The notes: a model not told the origin generated them from the letters alone. DNA of 14,388 bases from Actinobacteria bacterium UBA5176 (GCA_002413305.1 DHWS01000163.1:824-15211), one strand, 5' to 3'; numbered from the stretch's first letter, positions 7,344 through 14,365 are shown. Program-made: numbers and translations.

Positions 7344-9330
7344 CGGCCAGCTCCTTCTCGCGCGGAGCCGGCCGCAGCGGAACGCGCCGACGGCGGTCCG
7401 GCCAGGCGGCAAAGACGCCGCCCAGCGCCATCACGCCCCCGCCCACCCACAGCCACATCACGCCTGGGTTCAGGAAGAGCCGGAACGTCGCCTGCTGCCC
7501 GCCATTCACGAACCCCAGGACCGTCGTGTAGAGGTCACGGAAGACGCCGTACTGGATCGAAGGGGTCCCGATCGGGTCGTTCGGCGCCGAGGGATAGAGG
7601 TTGAGCGAGGGGTGGACGAACCCCTCCACCCGCCGGTCCCGGAAGACCGTGAGGTCTGCGACCGTGACCGTGCGCTGCGGCTGCTGGACCACCCGGAAGC
7701 CGTCGTAGCGAAGGGCGTAGCCCTGGAACCGGACCTGCTGGCCCCTGGCCAGCGTCACCTCGGTCTGGTGGGCGAACGAGGTCGACACCGTGATGCCCGC
7801 CGCCGCCAGCGCCACGCCCAGGTGCACGACCAGACCCCCGTACAGCCTCCGGTTGCGCCCGAGCGCTCTCGGCACGGCCCTCGCCGGCCTGGTGCCGGTG
7901 GCCTTCGCGAAGGCCCGCACGCCCCGGAGGATCTCCCCGAGGTTCGCCACGAACACGAAGGCGGCCATGCCCAGGGCCGCGATCGCCGCAAGGTTCCGGA
8001 GGCCGGCCACGGCCAGAGCGGCGATCGTGAGCGCCCCCGCTGCCGACGGCACCGTCACCCGCCGACGTGCCTGTTCGGGCGTTGCGCTCCGCCACGGCAG
8101 CAGCGGGCCCACGCCCATGAGGAATAGCAACAGCAGGAACAGCGGGATGGTGGTCTGCCTGAAGTACGGCCCCCCCACCGTGACCTGGCGGTTCGTCAGC
8201 GCTTCGACGATCAGCGGGAAGATCGTCCCCAGCAGCACGACGAACGTGATGCCCAGCAGGATCAAGTTGTTGCCGAGGAACGCCGATTCGCGGGACAACG
8301 CCGAGTCGAAGCGGCCCTCGGACCGCAGCCGCCAGGACTGCGCGGCGATCAGGCCGAACCCTCCCAGCAGCACCAGCACCAGCAACCCGAGGTACATCGG
8401 GCCGACGGGCGACTTGGCGAACGCGTGGACGCTGGACAGGATCGACCCGCGGGTGAGGAAGGTCCCGAACGTGGTCAGGGCGAAGGCCCCGACCACCAGC
8501 GAGAGGTTCCAGACCTTCAGCATGCCGCGGCGCTCCTGGATGACGACGGAATGCAGGAACGCGGTGGTCATGAGCCACGGCAGGAGCGCCACGTTCTCGA
8601 CCGGGTCCCACGCCCAGTAGCCGCCCCACCCCAGCACGTCGTACGACCACAGCGCGCCCAGCACCAGCCCGACGGTCAGCGCGATCCACGCGAACAACGC
8701 CCACCGCCGGGTCAGCCGCACCCACCGGTCCGACACCGTCCCGCTGATGAGCGCGGCCACGGCGAAGGCGAACGGCACGGTCATCCCGATGAACCCGAGG
8801 TACAGGAACGGGGGGTGGACGGCCATGAGCGGGTGGTTCTGAAGGAGCGGCAGCGGTCCCGCGCCATCGGCCGGAACGGTCGTGAACGTGGCGAACGGCC
8901 GGGTCGGCCCCAGGACCAGCACCAGGTAGAACACCGACACGCCGAACAGCACGGCCATGGCCAGCGGGAAGGTCTCGGGCCTCCGCGTCCGGAACCGCCA
9001 CGCGACGGCGGCGATGAACCCCGCCAGGATGAGGTTCCACAGGAGCAGTGAGCCCTCGTCCGCCGACCACAGCGCCAGGACCTTGAAGAAGGTCGGCGTG
9101 GCGCGGCTCGAGTTCTCGGCGACGTACTTGATCGAGAAGTCGTTGGCCAGGATGGCGGCCAGCATCGCCCCGTTCGCCGCCGCAACCACGCCCAACAGCG
9201 AGAACGCGGTCGTCCGGGCGCTCTCCACCAGCAGGGCGTTTCGCTTCCGCCACCCGATCACCGACGCGGCCAGACCGTACAGCGACAGCATCAGGCCGAG
9301 GATCAGCGCGAACGTCCCGAGCCTGCTCAT
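7333..9330 (-). CDS. ccmF: Heme lyase component CcmF
   Basis: Large polytopic membrane protein that ligates heme from holo-CcmE to apocytochrome c; 665 residues, the usual size. The WWD heme-handling signature WGGYWAWDPVEN is at 235-246. The histidines of the E. coli protein (His173, His261, His303, His491) have clear counterparts one residue off or nearby: His172 in AVHPPFLYLG, His260 in AFLHSVV, His302 in SVHAF and probably His503 in VVHLGVA. A large extracellular C-terminal region, QTEVTLARGQQVRFQGYALRY onward, includes NDPIGTPSIQYGVFRDLY, also typical. ATG 9330 directly follows the ccmE stop codon with no gap; the end overlaps ccmG by 11 nt. No split or frameshift is seen. Identification is secure. 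Confidence 0.96.
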   Translation of the reverse strand: MSRLGTFALILGLMLSLYGLAASVIGWRKRNALLVESARTTAFSLLGVVAAANGAMLAAILANDFSIKYVAENSSRATPTFFKVLALWSADEGSLLLWNLILAGFIAAVAWRFRTRRPETFPLAMAVLFGVSVFYLVLVLGPTRPFATFTTVPADGAGPLPLLQNHPLMAVHPPFLYLGFIGMTVPFAFAVAALISGTVSDRWVRLTRRWALFAWIALTVGLVLGALWSYDVLGWGGYWAWDPVENVALLPWLMTTAFLHSVVIQERRGMLKVWNLSLVVGAFALTTFGTFLTRGSILSSVHAFAKSPVGPMYLGLLVLVLLGGFGLIAAQSWRLRSEGRFDSALSRESAFLGNNLILLGITFVVLLGTIFPLIVEALTNRQVTVGGPYFRQTTIPLFLLLLFLMGVGPLLPWRSATPEQARRRVTVPSAAGALTIAALAVAGLRNLAAIAALGMAAFVFVANLGEILRGVRAFAKATGTRPARAVPRALGRNRRLYGGLVVHLGVALAAAGITVSTSFAHQTEVTLARGQQVRFQGYALRYDGFRVVQQPQRTVTVADLTVFRDRRVEGFVHPSLNLYPSAPNDPIGTPSIQYGVFRDLYTTVLGFVNGGQQATFRLFLNPGVMWLWVGGGVMALGGVFAAWPDRRRRVPLRPAPREKELAGVR

Positions 9331-9750
9331 CTAGCCCCCGGTCACGTGCGCCGACGTTGGGGTCACCCCCGGAGCGGGCGGCGTGTAGTTGTCGCTGTGC
9401 TTGACCAGAACCGTGTCCGCATGGAACGCGCCATCCCGCCCGTAGTACCCCTCGACCACGACGCCCTGTCCCGCCCGGAACAGGGACGGCACCCCGCCGC
9501 TGTCCACGACCGACATCCGGGTGGTCTCGTCGCTGACGACGAACGTGATGTCCCGTCCCTTCGTCTGCACGGTTCCCGGCAGGACGAGCCCGCCCAGCCG
9601 GACGCGCTGACCGACCAGCGTCTGCCCCGACCGCAGGATCTCGGTCGGCGTCTTGTAGTAGACGAGGTTCCCGCCCAGGCCGCGCGCCAGCACCCAGATC
9701 AGCGCGCCGGCGATCACCGCCAGCACGATGGCGATCCGTCCCTTCTTCAC
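9331..9750 (-). CDS. ccmE: Heme chaperone CcmE
   Basis: Membrane-anchored OB-fold protein that covalently carries heme outside the membrane, 139 residues. It has an N-terminal membrane segment (about 5-22), the family motif LVYYKTPTEI at 29-38, a beta-barrel body with RLGGLVLPGTV and ITFVVSDE, and the heme attachment motif KHSDNY with His118 and Tyr122, followed by TPP. It is therefore the classical His-type CcmE and not the Cys-type found in some sulfate reducers and archaea. GTG 9750 is taken as the start because the membrane segment begins right after MKKGRIA; the frame is open further up but overlaps ccmD with unconserved sequence. The 52-nt gap to ccmD is the largest inside the operon after the promoter, and no strong ribosome binding site is seen in it. 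Confidence 0.94.
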   Translation of the reverse strand: MKKGRIAIVLAVIAGALIWVLARGLGGNLVYYKTPTEILRSGQTLVGQRVRLGGLVLPGTVQTKGRDITFVVSDETTRMSVVDSGGVPSLFRAGQGVVVEGYYGRDGAFHADTVLVKHSDNYTPPAPGVTPTSAHVTGG

Positions 9751-9802
9751 GGTTCGTCTTCCCGCATCTCTCGCGGCTTCCGGGGCGGCCCGGCTCGCCG
9801 CT

Positions 9803-9967
9803 TCAGGTCGAACGTCCACGCCGTACGGCGATGGCCGCGTTACGAGCCCTGGCCCGGCGGGCCCGCGCGAACAACCTGGCCAGGTAGCCACCCAGCGCAG
9901 CGACCGTCACCGCATAGGCCGCGATCACGTAGCCGATGTTGTTCGGCGCAGCGCCGAGTTCAGCCAC
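9803..9967 (-). CDS. ccmD: Small membrane protein CcmD
   Basis: A 54-residue ORF between ccmC and ccmE. GTG 9967 overlaps the ccmC stop by 8 nt and is preceded by a perfect AAGGAGG (9977-9983) at 9 nt spacing. The product has a short N-terminus ([10 protein letters not shown]), one membrane helix with the CcmD-like YVIAAYAVTVAALGGYL pattern (13-29), and a strongly basic cytoplasmic tail rich in Arg and Ala. CcmD helps to release holo-CcmE from the CcmABC complex. Sequence conservation in this family is low, so the call rests on size, topology, the YV-AAY start of the helix and the exact expected position. It is easily missed because of its length and GTG start. Confidence 0.88.
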   Translation of the reverse strand: MAELGAAPNNIGYVIAAYAVTVAALGGYLARLFARARRARARNAAIAVRRGRST

Positions 9968-10739
9968 GCGCGGAAACCTCCTTCGGTGCGGGCGGGGTCG
10001 GCGGCGGCTCGACCGGGGCAGATCGCGGTTCGAGCCGCGGAGAGAGCGCCTCGCTGATCGCCCGATCCTCCAGGCGCCCGACCCGCAGGCGGAACGTCAC
10101 CAGGTACGCGTACAGCAGAGTGAACGCCGCCACCCCGACCAACAAGCCCGCGGCCATGCTTGCCGCCATGCGGGGCGCGACGTGCAGGAGGGCCGGGGCC
10201 TGGTGCTGCGACCGCCACCAGGTCACCGAGAGATGCACGATCGGCACGTCGACGAAGGCCACGATCCCGATCGCCGCCGACCACCGGGCCCGCTTCGCCG
10301 GGCTGTCCGGGAGGCGGCGAACGGCCAGGTAGCCCACGTAGATCAGGAACAGCACCGCCGTGGTGGTCAGGCGCGGGTCCCACGTCCACCAGATCCCCCA
10401 TGTCGGCTTGGCCCAGATCGAACCGAGCACCAACGTCAACCCGATGAACAGCACCCCGACCTCGGCGGAGGCGGCCGCCAGCCGGTCCCACCTGATCCGC
10501 TTCGTCGCCAGGTAGGCCACGCTCGCCGCGAACACGATGAAGAAGGAGAGATAGGCCAGCCAGGCCGAAGGAACGTGCACGTAGATGATGCGGAACACGT
10601 TGCCCTCGTCGGCGTCGGGAGGTGTGACCCACAGGCCCAGCACGGCCGTGGCGATCACGCCGGCCGCGGCGAGCAGGCCGAGCACCTTCTCGCCCCTCCG
10701 GGCGGTGAGCCTGCCCATCATCCGTTCGGCGGTGCTCAT
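9960..10739 (-). CDS. ccmC: Heme handling protein CcmC
   Basis: Polytopic membrane protein that, with CcmD, presents heme to CcmE; 259 residues. The WWD motif [11 protein letters not shown] is at 114-124, flanked by the two external heme-ligand histidines, His55 in IYVHVPSAW and His169 in [11 protein letters not shown]. Six membrane segments are predicted. A C-terminal tail of about 40 residues, [10 protein letters not shown] followed by a Pro-rich stretch, extends into the cytoplasm and is longer than in the E. coli protein. ATG 10739 lies 10 nt after the ccmB stop; upstream in-frame sequence belongs to ccmB in another frame. It could be confused with CcsA/ResC of System II, which shares the WWD domain, but the order between ccmB and ccmE decides for CcmC. 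Confidence 0.95.
   Translation of the reverse strand: MSTAERMMGRLTARRGEKVLGLLAAAGVIATAVLGLWVTPPDADEGNVFRIIYVHVPSAWLAYLSFFIVFAASVAYLATKRIRWDRLAAASAEVGVLFIGLTLVLGSIWAKPTWGIWWTWDPRLTTTAVLFLIYVGYLAVRRLPDSPAKRARWSAAIGIVAFVDVPIVHLSVTWWRSQHQAPALLHVAPRMAASMAAGLLVGVAAFTLLYAYLVTFRLRVGRLEDRAISEALSPRLEPRSAPVEPPPTPPAPKEVSARG
9977..9983 (-). promoter_or_regulatory. Ribosome binding site that fixes the ccmD start
   Basis: AAGGAGG on the - strand (CCTCCTT on +) lies within the last codons of ccmC and 9 nt before the GTG start of ccmD. It is the best Shine-Dalgarno match in the operon and is strong support that the small ORF is translated. Confidence 0.75.
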
Positions 10740-10749
10740 GGGACGTGCC

Positions 10750-11424
10750 TCAATCCTCCAGCAGGTAGGGATAGACCAGCGTACCGGCTGCCAGGAACAC
10801 CAGGTCGAACGCCACCAGCAGTCCCAGCCACCCACCGGCCTGACCGCCTCGCCCCGTCGTCGCCAGGCTGGTGGCCTTGACTCCCGCCACCAGGACCGGC
10901 GTGGCCAGCGGCAGCACCAGGAGCGGGAAGATCGCCTCCCGAGCCCGCGGGGATTCGGCCAGGACGCCGAACAGCGACCCCACCGCGGCCAGCCCGACGG
11001 TCCCCAGCACGAACGCGCCGGCAAGCACGAAGGGCGCCCCCCCGAGCGACAGGTCGAACAGCCCCACGACCAGCGTGATCACCGCGACCTCCAGCGCCAG
11101 GAGCTGCGCGGCGACGGCCGCGGCCTTGCCCAGGAACACGGCGGCCTTGTCCATCGGCGCCAGCAACAACCCCTCCAGGGCTCCGTCCTCTCCTTCGGCC
11201 TCGTAGGCCCGGCGGAACGCCAGGACGGATGCGAAGAGCACCGCCAGCCACAGCAGGCCGGGCGCGGTTTCCTGGAGGAGCGTGCGTCCCGGGCCCAGAG
11301 ACAGCCCGAACACGATTAGCAGGGTCCCCGCGAACGGCAGGATCGCGCTCAGCGCGTAACGTCCGCGAAGCTCGATCCGCAGGTCCTTGGCCGCCATGGC
11401 CACGCTCTGCCGAAGGAGGTTCAC
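10750..11424 (-). CDS. ccmB: Heme exporter-type ABC permease CcmB
   Basis: Membrane subunit of the CcmAB ABC complex whose ATPase activity is needed to release holo-CcmE from CcmC; 224 residues with about six membrane helices, the normal size. Family marks include KDLRIELRGRYALSA at the N-terminus, the cytoplasmic loop FRRAYEAEGEDGALEGLLLAPMD with the conserved EGLLLAP region, and a late PLLVLPLATPVLVAG helix pair. GTG 11424 overlaps the ccmA stop by 4 nt (GTGA), so translation is coupled and the start is well placed even without a clear ribosome binding site. No truncation is visible. Confidence 0.94.
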   Translation of the reverse strand: MNLLRQSVAMAAKDLRIELRGRYALSAILPFAGTLLIVFGLSLGPGRTLLQETAPGLLWLAVLFASVLAFRRAYEAEGEDGALEGLLLAPMDKAAVFLGKAAAVAAQLLALEVAVITLVVGLFDLSLGGAPFVLAGAFVLGTVGLAAVGSLFGVLAESPRAREAIFPLLVLPLATPVLVAGVKATSLATTGRGGQAGGWLGLLVAFDLVFLAAGTLVYPYLLED

Positions 11425-12128
11425 GAGGAAGCCGACCCTGCGGGGACCAGCCGTCCGCCGTCCATGAGCAGTGTCCTCCCGGCCATGTCTCCCCGGCCCG
11501 GGTCGTGCGTGGCCAGGATCACCGTTCGGCCTTCGGCTCCCGCATCCCGCACCGCGTCGTCCACGACCTCCTTGGCTTCTTCGTCCAGCCCCGCGTACGG
11601 CTCGTCAAGGAGCAGGAGCTCGGGACGGCGGAGCAGCGCCCGGGCGACGGCGACCCGCTGGCGCATCCCCTGCGAGTAGCCGGACACCCGGTCGTCGGCC
11701 GCGTCGGCCAGACCCGCCCGCTCCAGCGCCGGCCCGACCCGCGATGGGTCGAGGCCGTACAGCGTGCACACGAACCGCAGGTTCTCCCGCGCCGTCAGGT
11801 CTTCGTACAACCGCGTGCGGTGCCCGAGCAGCTCGCATCGCCGCCGGATCTCGTCGCGGTCGCGAAGGAGATCGAACCCGAGCACCGAGCCGCTCCCGTA
11901 GGTCGGCGAGAGGGCCGTGGCCACGATCCGGAGTAGCGTGCTCTTCCCGGCGCCGTTCGGCCCCCGCAGCAGCAGCGTCTCTCCCCGTTCGACCCGGAGG
12001 CCCACCCGGACCACAGCCGGGGCGACGCCGAACACGCGCGTCACGCCCGACAGCAGGACGGCCGGAGTGGCCGGGTCGGCCGCCGGGCTGCCATGGGTGC
12101 GCGGAGCGTCCACGGTGCGGGGAATCAC
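11421..12128 (-). CDS. ccmA: Heme exporter-type ABC ATPase CcmA
   Basis: Cytoplasmic ATPase of the CcmAB complex and first gene of the operon; 235 residues from GTG 12128. Walker A GPNGAGKST is at 56-64, the Q-loop region at about 100-110 with HRTRLYEDLTARENL, the signature SGYSQGM at 149-155 (a variant of LSGGQ common in this family), Walker B LLLLDEP with catalytic Glu176, and the switch His208 in ATHD. The frame is open far upstream, through the rhodanese gene, but that part is an out-of-frame shadow. GTG 12128 lies 8 nt after a TAGCCT element with no ribosome binding site, so a leaderless start is proposed; a second GTG five codons later is an alternative. The assignment to CcmA rather than another ABC ATPase rests on the coupled ccmB. 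Confidence 0.93.
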   Translation of the reverse strand: MIPRTVDAPRTHGSPAADPATPAVLLSGVTRVFGVAPAVVRVGLRVERGETLLLRGPNGAGKSTLLRIVATALSPTYGSGSVLGFDLLRDRDEIRRRCELLGHRTRLYEDLTARENLRFVCTLYGLDPSRVGPALERAGLADAADDRVSGYSQGMRQRVAVARALLRRPELLLLDEPYAGLDEEAKEVVDDAVRDAGAEGRTVILATHDPGRGDMAGRTLLMDGGRLVPAGSASS

Positions 12129-12142
12129 GCAGGCCAAGGCTA
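12128..12142 (-). promoter_or_regulatory. Promoter of the ccm operon, likely leaderless
   Basis: On the - strand TAGCCT (12142 down to 12137) is followed by 8 nt and then the GTG start of ccmA at 12128. No purine-rich site stands before this GTG. No convincing -35 is visible about 17 nt upstream. The 73-nt gap to the rhodanese gene shows no T-tailed terminator, so readthrough from that gene is also possible. Confidence 0.4.
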
Positions 12143-12201
12143 CCGCAGAGCCCTTCCCTGTGAGGCATCGAGGAACCGCGTCGCCCCGGCCGGTCTTTAG
12201 G

Positions 12202-13590
12202 TCATCCGGAGGGTGACGAGCAGCTGGCCAGCCAGTCCTCGACGCCACCGCGGGCGACCGCACGGACCGGGATGCCCGCCCCGGCCAGCAAGCTGGCCGC
12301 CATGGCCGAACGGTGCCCGGAGGCGCAGATCGTCCACACCGGTCCTTCGAGCCCCAGCTCGGCAACCTGGGGCAGGCGTTCGGGAAGGTCGCCGACGAAC
12401 AGGTGCACGCTGTCCGGGATCCGGCCGGCGTCCCATTCGCCCTGCTGACGGACGTCCAGCACGGCCGGTCCCCGCCCCGACCGGATCTCCCGGCAGAGAT
12501 CGTCGACGGTTGCCACCGGATAGCTCGCCAGCTCCAGGCCGGCCCGGTGCCATGCTTCGACCCCACCGTCCAGGAACCCGAGCACGTGCTCGTACCCGAC
12601 CCGCAAGAGCTGGATGACCGTTTCGGTCGCGGCGCCGGACGGCTCGAACGGCAGGACCAGCACCAGCGGCGCGTCGAAGGGCACCAGCCAGCCGACATAG
12701 CTGCCGAACGCAGGGTCGAGCTCGACGTTCAGCGAGCCCGGGATGTGGGCGCCGGCGAACGCCTCCCTCGCGCGGGCATCGACCACCCACACCCCCGAAC
12801 CCAACAGCCCGGCGGCCCGTTCTGGAGTGAGCGCCGGCAGCTTCGGGATCGAACCGAGCACGCGAGGACCGGCGCGGTTGATGACGGCCATGTGGCGGTA
12901 GTACGCGGGAAACGAGGGCAGGCCCTCCAGCGCCTCGCGGACGAACGTCTGCTCGTCCGGCGCCCGGAGCGCGGCGTTCCCGTCATGTTCGGCACCGATC
13001 GTCGATGACCGGGACTTCGGCGCCGGGCCGGCCCCGCAGAAGCTGCCGGCGCCGTGCGTAGGGAGCACCCGGGTGTCGGCGGGCAGCGCGGCCAGACGCC
13101 GCAGGGTCCGGAACTGGGCCCGGGTCGATCCATCGGTCTGCTCCGGCCCCAGGAGGTCGGTTCGGCCGGCCCCGCCGACCATGAGGCTTCCCCCCGAGAA
13201 CACGGCGGCCGGCTCCTCCACGCCGTCCTCGAACACGAGGTACGCGAGGTGCTCCGGCGTGTGCCCGGGCGTCTCCATGGCCACCAGCCGGATGCCGCCG
13301 AACCGCACCTCGTCGCCTTCGCGCAGCGGCCGGTGATCGAACGCGTACCGACCCCTTGCCGGCGCGCCGATCTCAGCCCCGGTGGCGTTGCGAACCTCCA
13401 CCGCGCCCGACACGTAGTCGTTGTGCACGTGCGTCTCCAGCACGAACCGGATGGCCACGTCCCGGCCGGCGGCTCGGGCCAGGAACCTGCCCGCGTCCCG
13501 TTGCGGATCGATCAGCGCCGCTTCACCGCCCGAGCTGACGAGATACGTGGTGTCGCCGAGCCCGCGGGTCACGATCAGGTCGAGGTCCAT
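12202..13590 (-). CDS. Metallo-beta-lactamase fold protein with two rhodanese domains (persulfide dioxygenase-like)
   Basis: A 462-residue cytoplasmic protein. Residues 1 to about 210 form a metallo-hydrolase domain of the ETHE1/glyoxalase II type: THVHNDY at 53-59, PGHTPEHL with His110, GGAGRTDLLG and PTHGAGSFCG. Residues about 255-355 form a rhodanese domain (VWVVDARAREAFAGAHIPGS) that lacks the catalytic cysteine, and about 365-462 a second one with an intact loop CASGHR (Cys422). Proteins of this plan, such as CstB, oxidise or transfer persulfide sulfur. Here Asp is missing from the expected metal-ligand position (FSGGSL, Gly134 where ETHE1 has Asp) and the motif His is Tyr59. Similar variants exist in actinobacteria from memory, so activity is uncertain. 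ATG 13590 has GGAG (13598-13601) 7 nt upstream. It precedes ccmA by 73 nt on the same strand. Confidence 0.88.
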   Translation of the reverse strand: MDLDLIVTRGLGDTTYLVSSGGEAALIDPQRDAGRFLARAAGRDVAIRFVLETHVHNDYVSGAVEVRNATGAEIGAPARGRYAFDHRPLREGDEVRFGGIRLVAMETPGHTPEHLAYLVFEDGVEEPAAVFSGGSLMVGGAGRTDLLGPEQTDGSTRAQFRTLRRLAALPADTRVLPTHGAGSFCGAGPAPKSRSSTIGAEHDGNAALRAPDEQTFVREALEGLPSFPAYYRHMAVINRAGPRVLGSIPKLPALTPERAAGLLGSGVWVVDARAREAFAGAHIPGSLNVELDPAFGSYVGWLVPFDAPLVLVLPFEPSGAATETVIQLLRVGYEHVLGFLDGGVEAWHRAGLELASYPVATVDDLCREIRSGRGPAVLDVRQQGEWDAGRIPDSVHLFVGDLPERLPQVAELGLEGPVWTICASGHRSAMAASLLAGAGIPVRAVARGGVEDWLASCSSPSG

Positions 13591-13654
13591 GACACTTCTC
13601 CGGCAGCCGGATGAGCGTGCCGAACGGCCCACGGGCGGGGCATCGGCGATCCTC

Positions 13655-13683
13655 AGGCTATCTCATCGCCTGTGGAAGGCGAA
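13655..13683 (-). promoter_or_regulatory. Candidate promoter of the rhodanese gene
   Basis: On the - strand TAGCCT (13660 down to 13655) fits a TAnnnT -10 and would give a leader of about 58 nt before ATG 13590. A weak TTCGCC lies 17 nt upstream as a possible -35. The inverted repeat at 13666-13682 sits in between. Confidence 0.35.
13666..13682. repeat. Inverted repeat in the rhodanese promoter, possible operator
   Basis: TCGCCT and AGGCGA form a perfect 6-bp inverted repeat around GTGGA. It lies just upstream of the TAGCCT element of the leftward promoter, where a repressor could block RNA polymerase. It does not look like the known CsoR/CstR sites. An operator role is inferred from position only. 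Confidence 0.3.
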
Positions 13684-13706
13684 GCGTCTTGATTTGCGGG
13701 ATCTCT

Positions 13707-13762
13707 CGGGCCCGCGCGAGACTGGTCCGGCCCGCGCCCGTCCACGCCCCGGGCCCGCGCGA
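13707..13762. repeat. Two direct copies of a 13-bp GC-rich sequence
   Basis: CGGGCCCGCGCGA occurs exactly at 13707-13719 and 13750-13762, 43 nt apart, with a degenerate copy (CGGCCCGCGCCC) between them. The meaning is unknown; GC-rich composition makes chance recurrence more likely than usual. Confidence 0.4.
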
Positions 13763-13841
13763 TGCCCGTGAACCGCACGACCGACGAACGGAGGGCGCCC
13801 ACGCATCGCCGTCCCAGCCGCCACCGAGTCACCCGGTTGCT

Positions 13842-13869
13842 GTCGGCGTCGCCACCGCTGACCTTTTTT
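13842..13869 (+). terminator. Rho-independent terminator-like hairpin in the intergenic region
   Basis: GTCGGCG (13842-13848) pairs with CGCTGAC (13856-13862) as a 7-bp stem with one G-T wobble and a 7-nt loop, followed at once by C and six T (13864-13869). This is the only hairpin with a T-run that I found in the window. It is oriented to end + strand transcripts, yet no + strand gene lies upstream of it before 5142, so it may end a small RNA or act as a leader attenuator for the downstream gene. Confidence 0.45.
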
Positions 13870-13951
13870 CCGCCGGGGGTGGGTCAAGCCCGCCGGATGG
13901 GGAAGAAAAGAGTGTCGGGTGGCCGACATAGTCTCCGGATCGAAGGTCCCC

Positions 13952-14350
13952 ATGGAGATCTCCACCAGGTTCGCCCTGAACGCTCGAGCACCAGGCGCGG
14001 CACGGCACTGGCTCGATCAGCTCGCTGGCGTCCTCCCCGGTGGCCGGCTCGACGACCTCCGGCTGGTGGTGTCCGAGCTGGTCACGAACTCCGTGATCCA
14101 CTCGGATTCGCCGGGGCCCGACCGGGTCGACGTCAAGGTCCAGGTGCTCCCGGACCGGGTCCACGTGGAGGTCGTCGACTTCGGCCGGGGATTCGTGGCG
14201 GGCGTGAAGCGAGGTCCACCCGACGAGGGAGGCCGGGGCCTCGCCATCGTCCAGGGCATCGCGGACAGGTGGGGCGCCGAACGCTACCGTGAGACGATGG
14301 TCTGGGCCGAACTCTCCCTCCACAGAAGCCCGACCACCACCGTCGCTTGA
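13952..14350 (+). CDS. RsbW/SpoIIAB-like ATP-binding regulatory protein (HATPase_c_2)
   Basis: A 132-residue cytoplasmic protein made of a single GHKL ATPase domain, as in anti-sigma factor serine kinases. The N box is SELVTNSVIHS (Glu42 and Asn46), the G1 box VVDFGRGF (Asp76), and the G2 box GGRGLAIVQGIADRWG (93-108). Such proteins usually bind a sigma factor or phosphorylate an anti-anti-sigma partner, but stand-alone actinobacterial members often have unknown partners, and none is encoded here. ATG 13952 is chosen because it begins right before the first beta strand and has AAGG close upstream; GTG 13919 in the same frame would add 11 residues. A TAGTCT at 13929-13934 could be a -10 giving a very short leader, which would favour the ATG. 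Confidence 0.85.
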   Translation: MEISTRFALNARAPGAARHWLDQLAGVLPGGRLDDLRLVVSELVTNSVIHSDSPGPDRVDVKVQVLPDRVHVEVVDFGRGFVAGVKRGPPDEGGRGLAIVQGIADRWGAERYRETMVWAELSLHRSPTTTVA

Positions 14351-14365
14351 TCTCGGCTAGTCCAA

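Larger units (their letters stand above)
13591..13951. other. Divergent intergenic region, 361 bp
   Basis: This stretch separates the leftward rhodanese gene from the rightward RsbW-like gene. It holds a candidate leftward promoter with an inverted repeat (13655-13683), two copies of CGGGCCCGCGCGA (13707-13719 and 13750-13762), a hairpin followed by six T (13842-13869) on the + strand, and the upstream signals of the RsbW-like gene. The open frames across it are Arg/Pro-rich and look like nothing known; I do not call a protein here. Confidence 0.6.

Noticed and set aside
6805..8127. 440-residue open frame on the + strand across ccmG and ccmF
   Set aside because: Its translation is rich in Arg, Pro, His and Gly without any domain, as expected for the antisense of GC-rich coding sequence; the - strand genes are certain.
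7535..9253. 572-residue open frame on the - strand inside ccmF
   Set aside because: It is a shifted frame of ccmF with low-complexity Arg/Gly/Asp composition; ccmF itself has all family motifs in the other frame.
9925..10632. 235-residue open frame overlapping ccmC
   Set aside because: Charged, Gly/Arg-rich shadow of ccmC without membrane segments or motifs.
12129..12698. N-terminal extension of ccmA into the rhodanese gene
   Set aside because: The extra part is a shifted frame of the rhodanese gene without similarity to ABC proteins; the ATPase domain begins after GTG 12128.
13762..14292. 176-residue + strand frame beginning in the intergenic region
   Set aside because: It runs out of frame through the RsbW-like gene, crosses the terminator-like hairpin and shows no motif.
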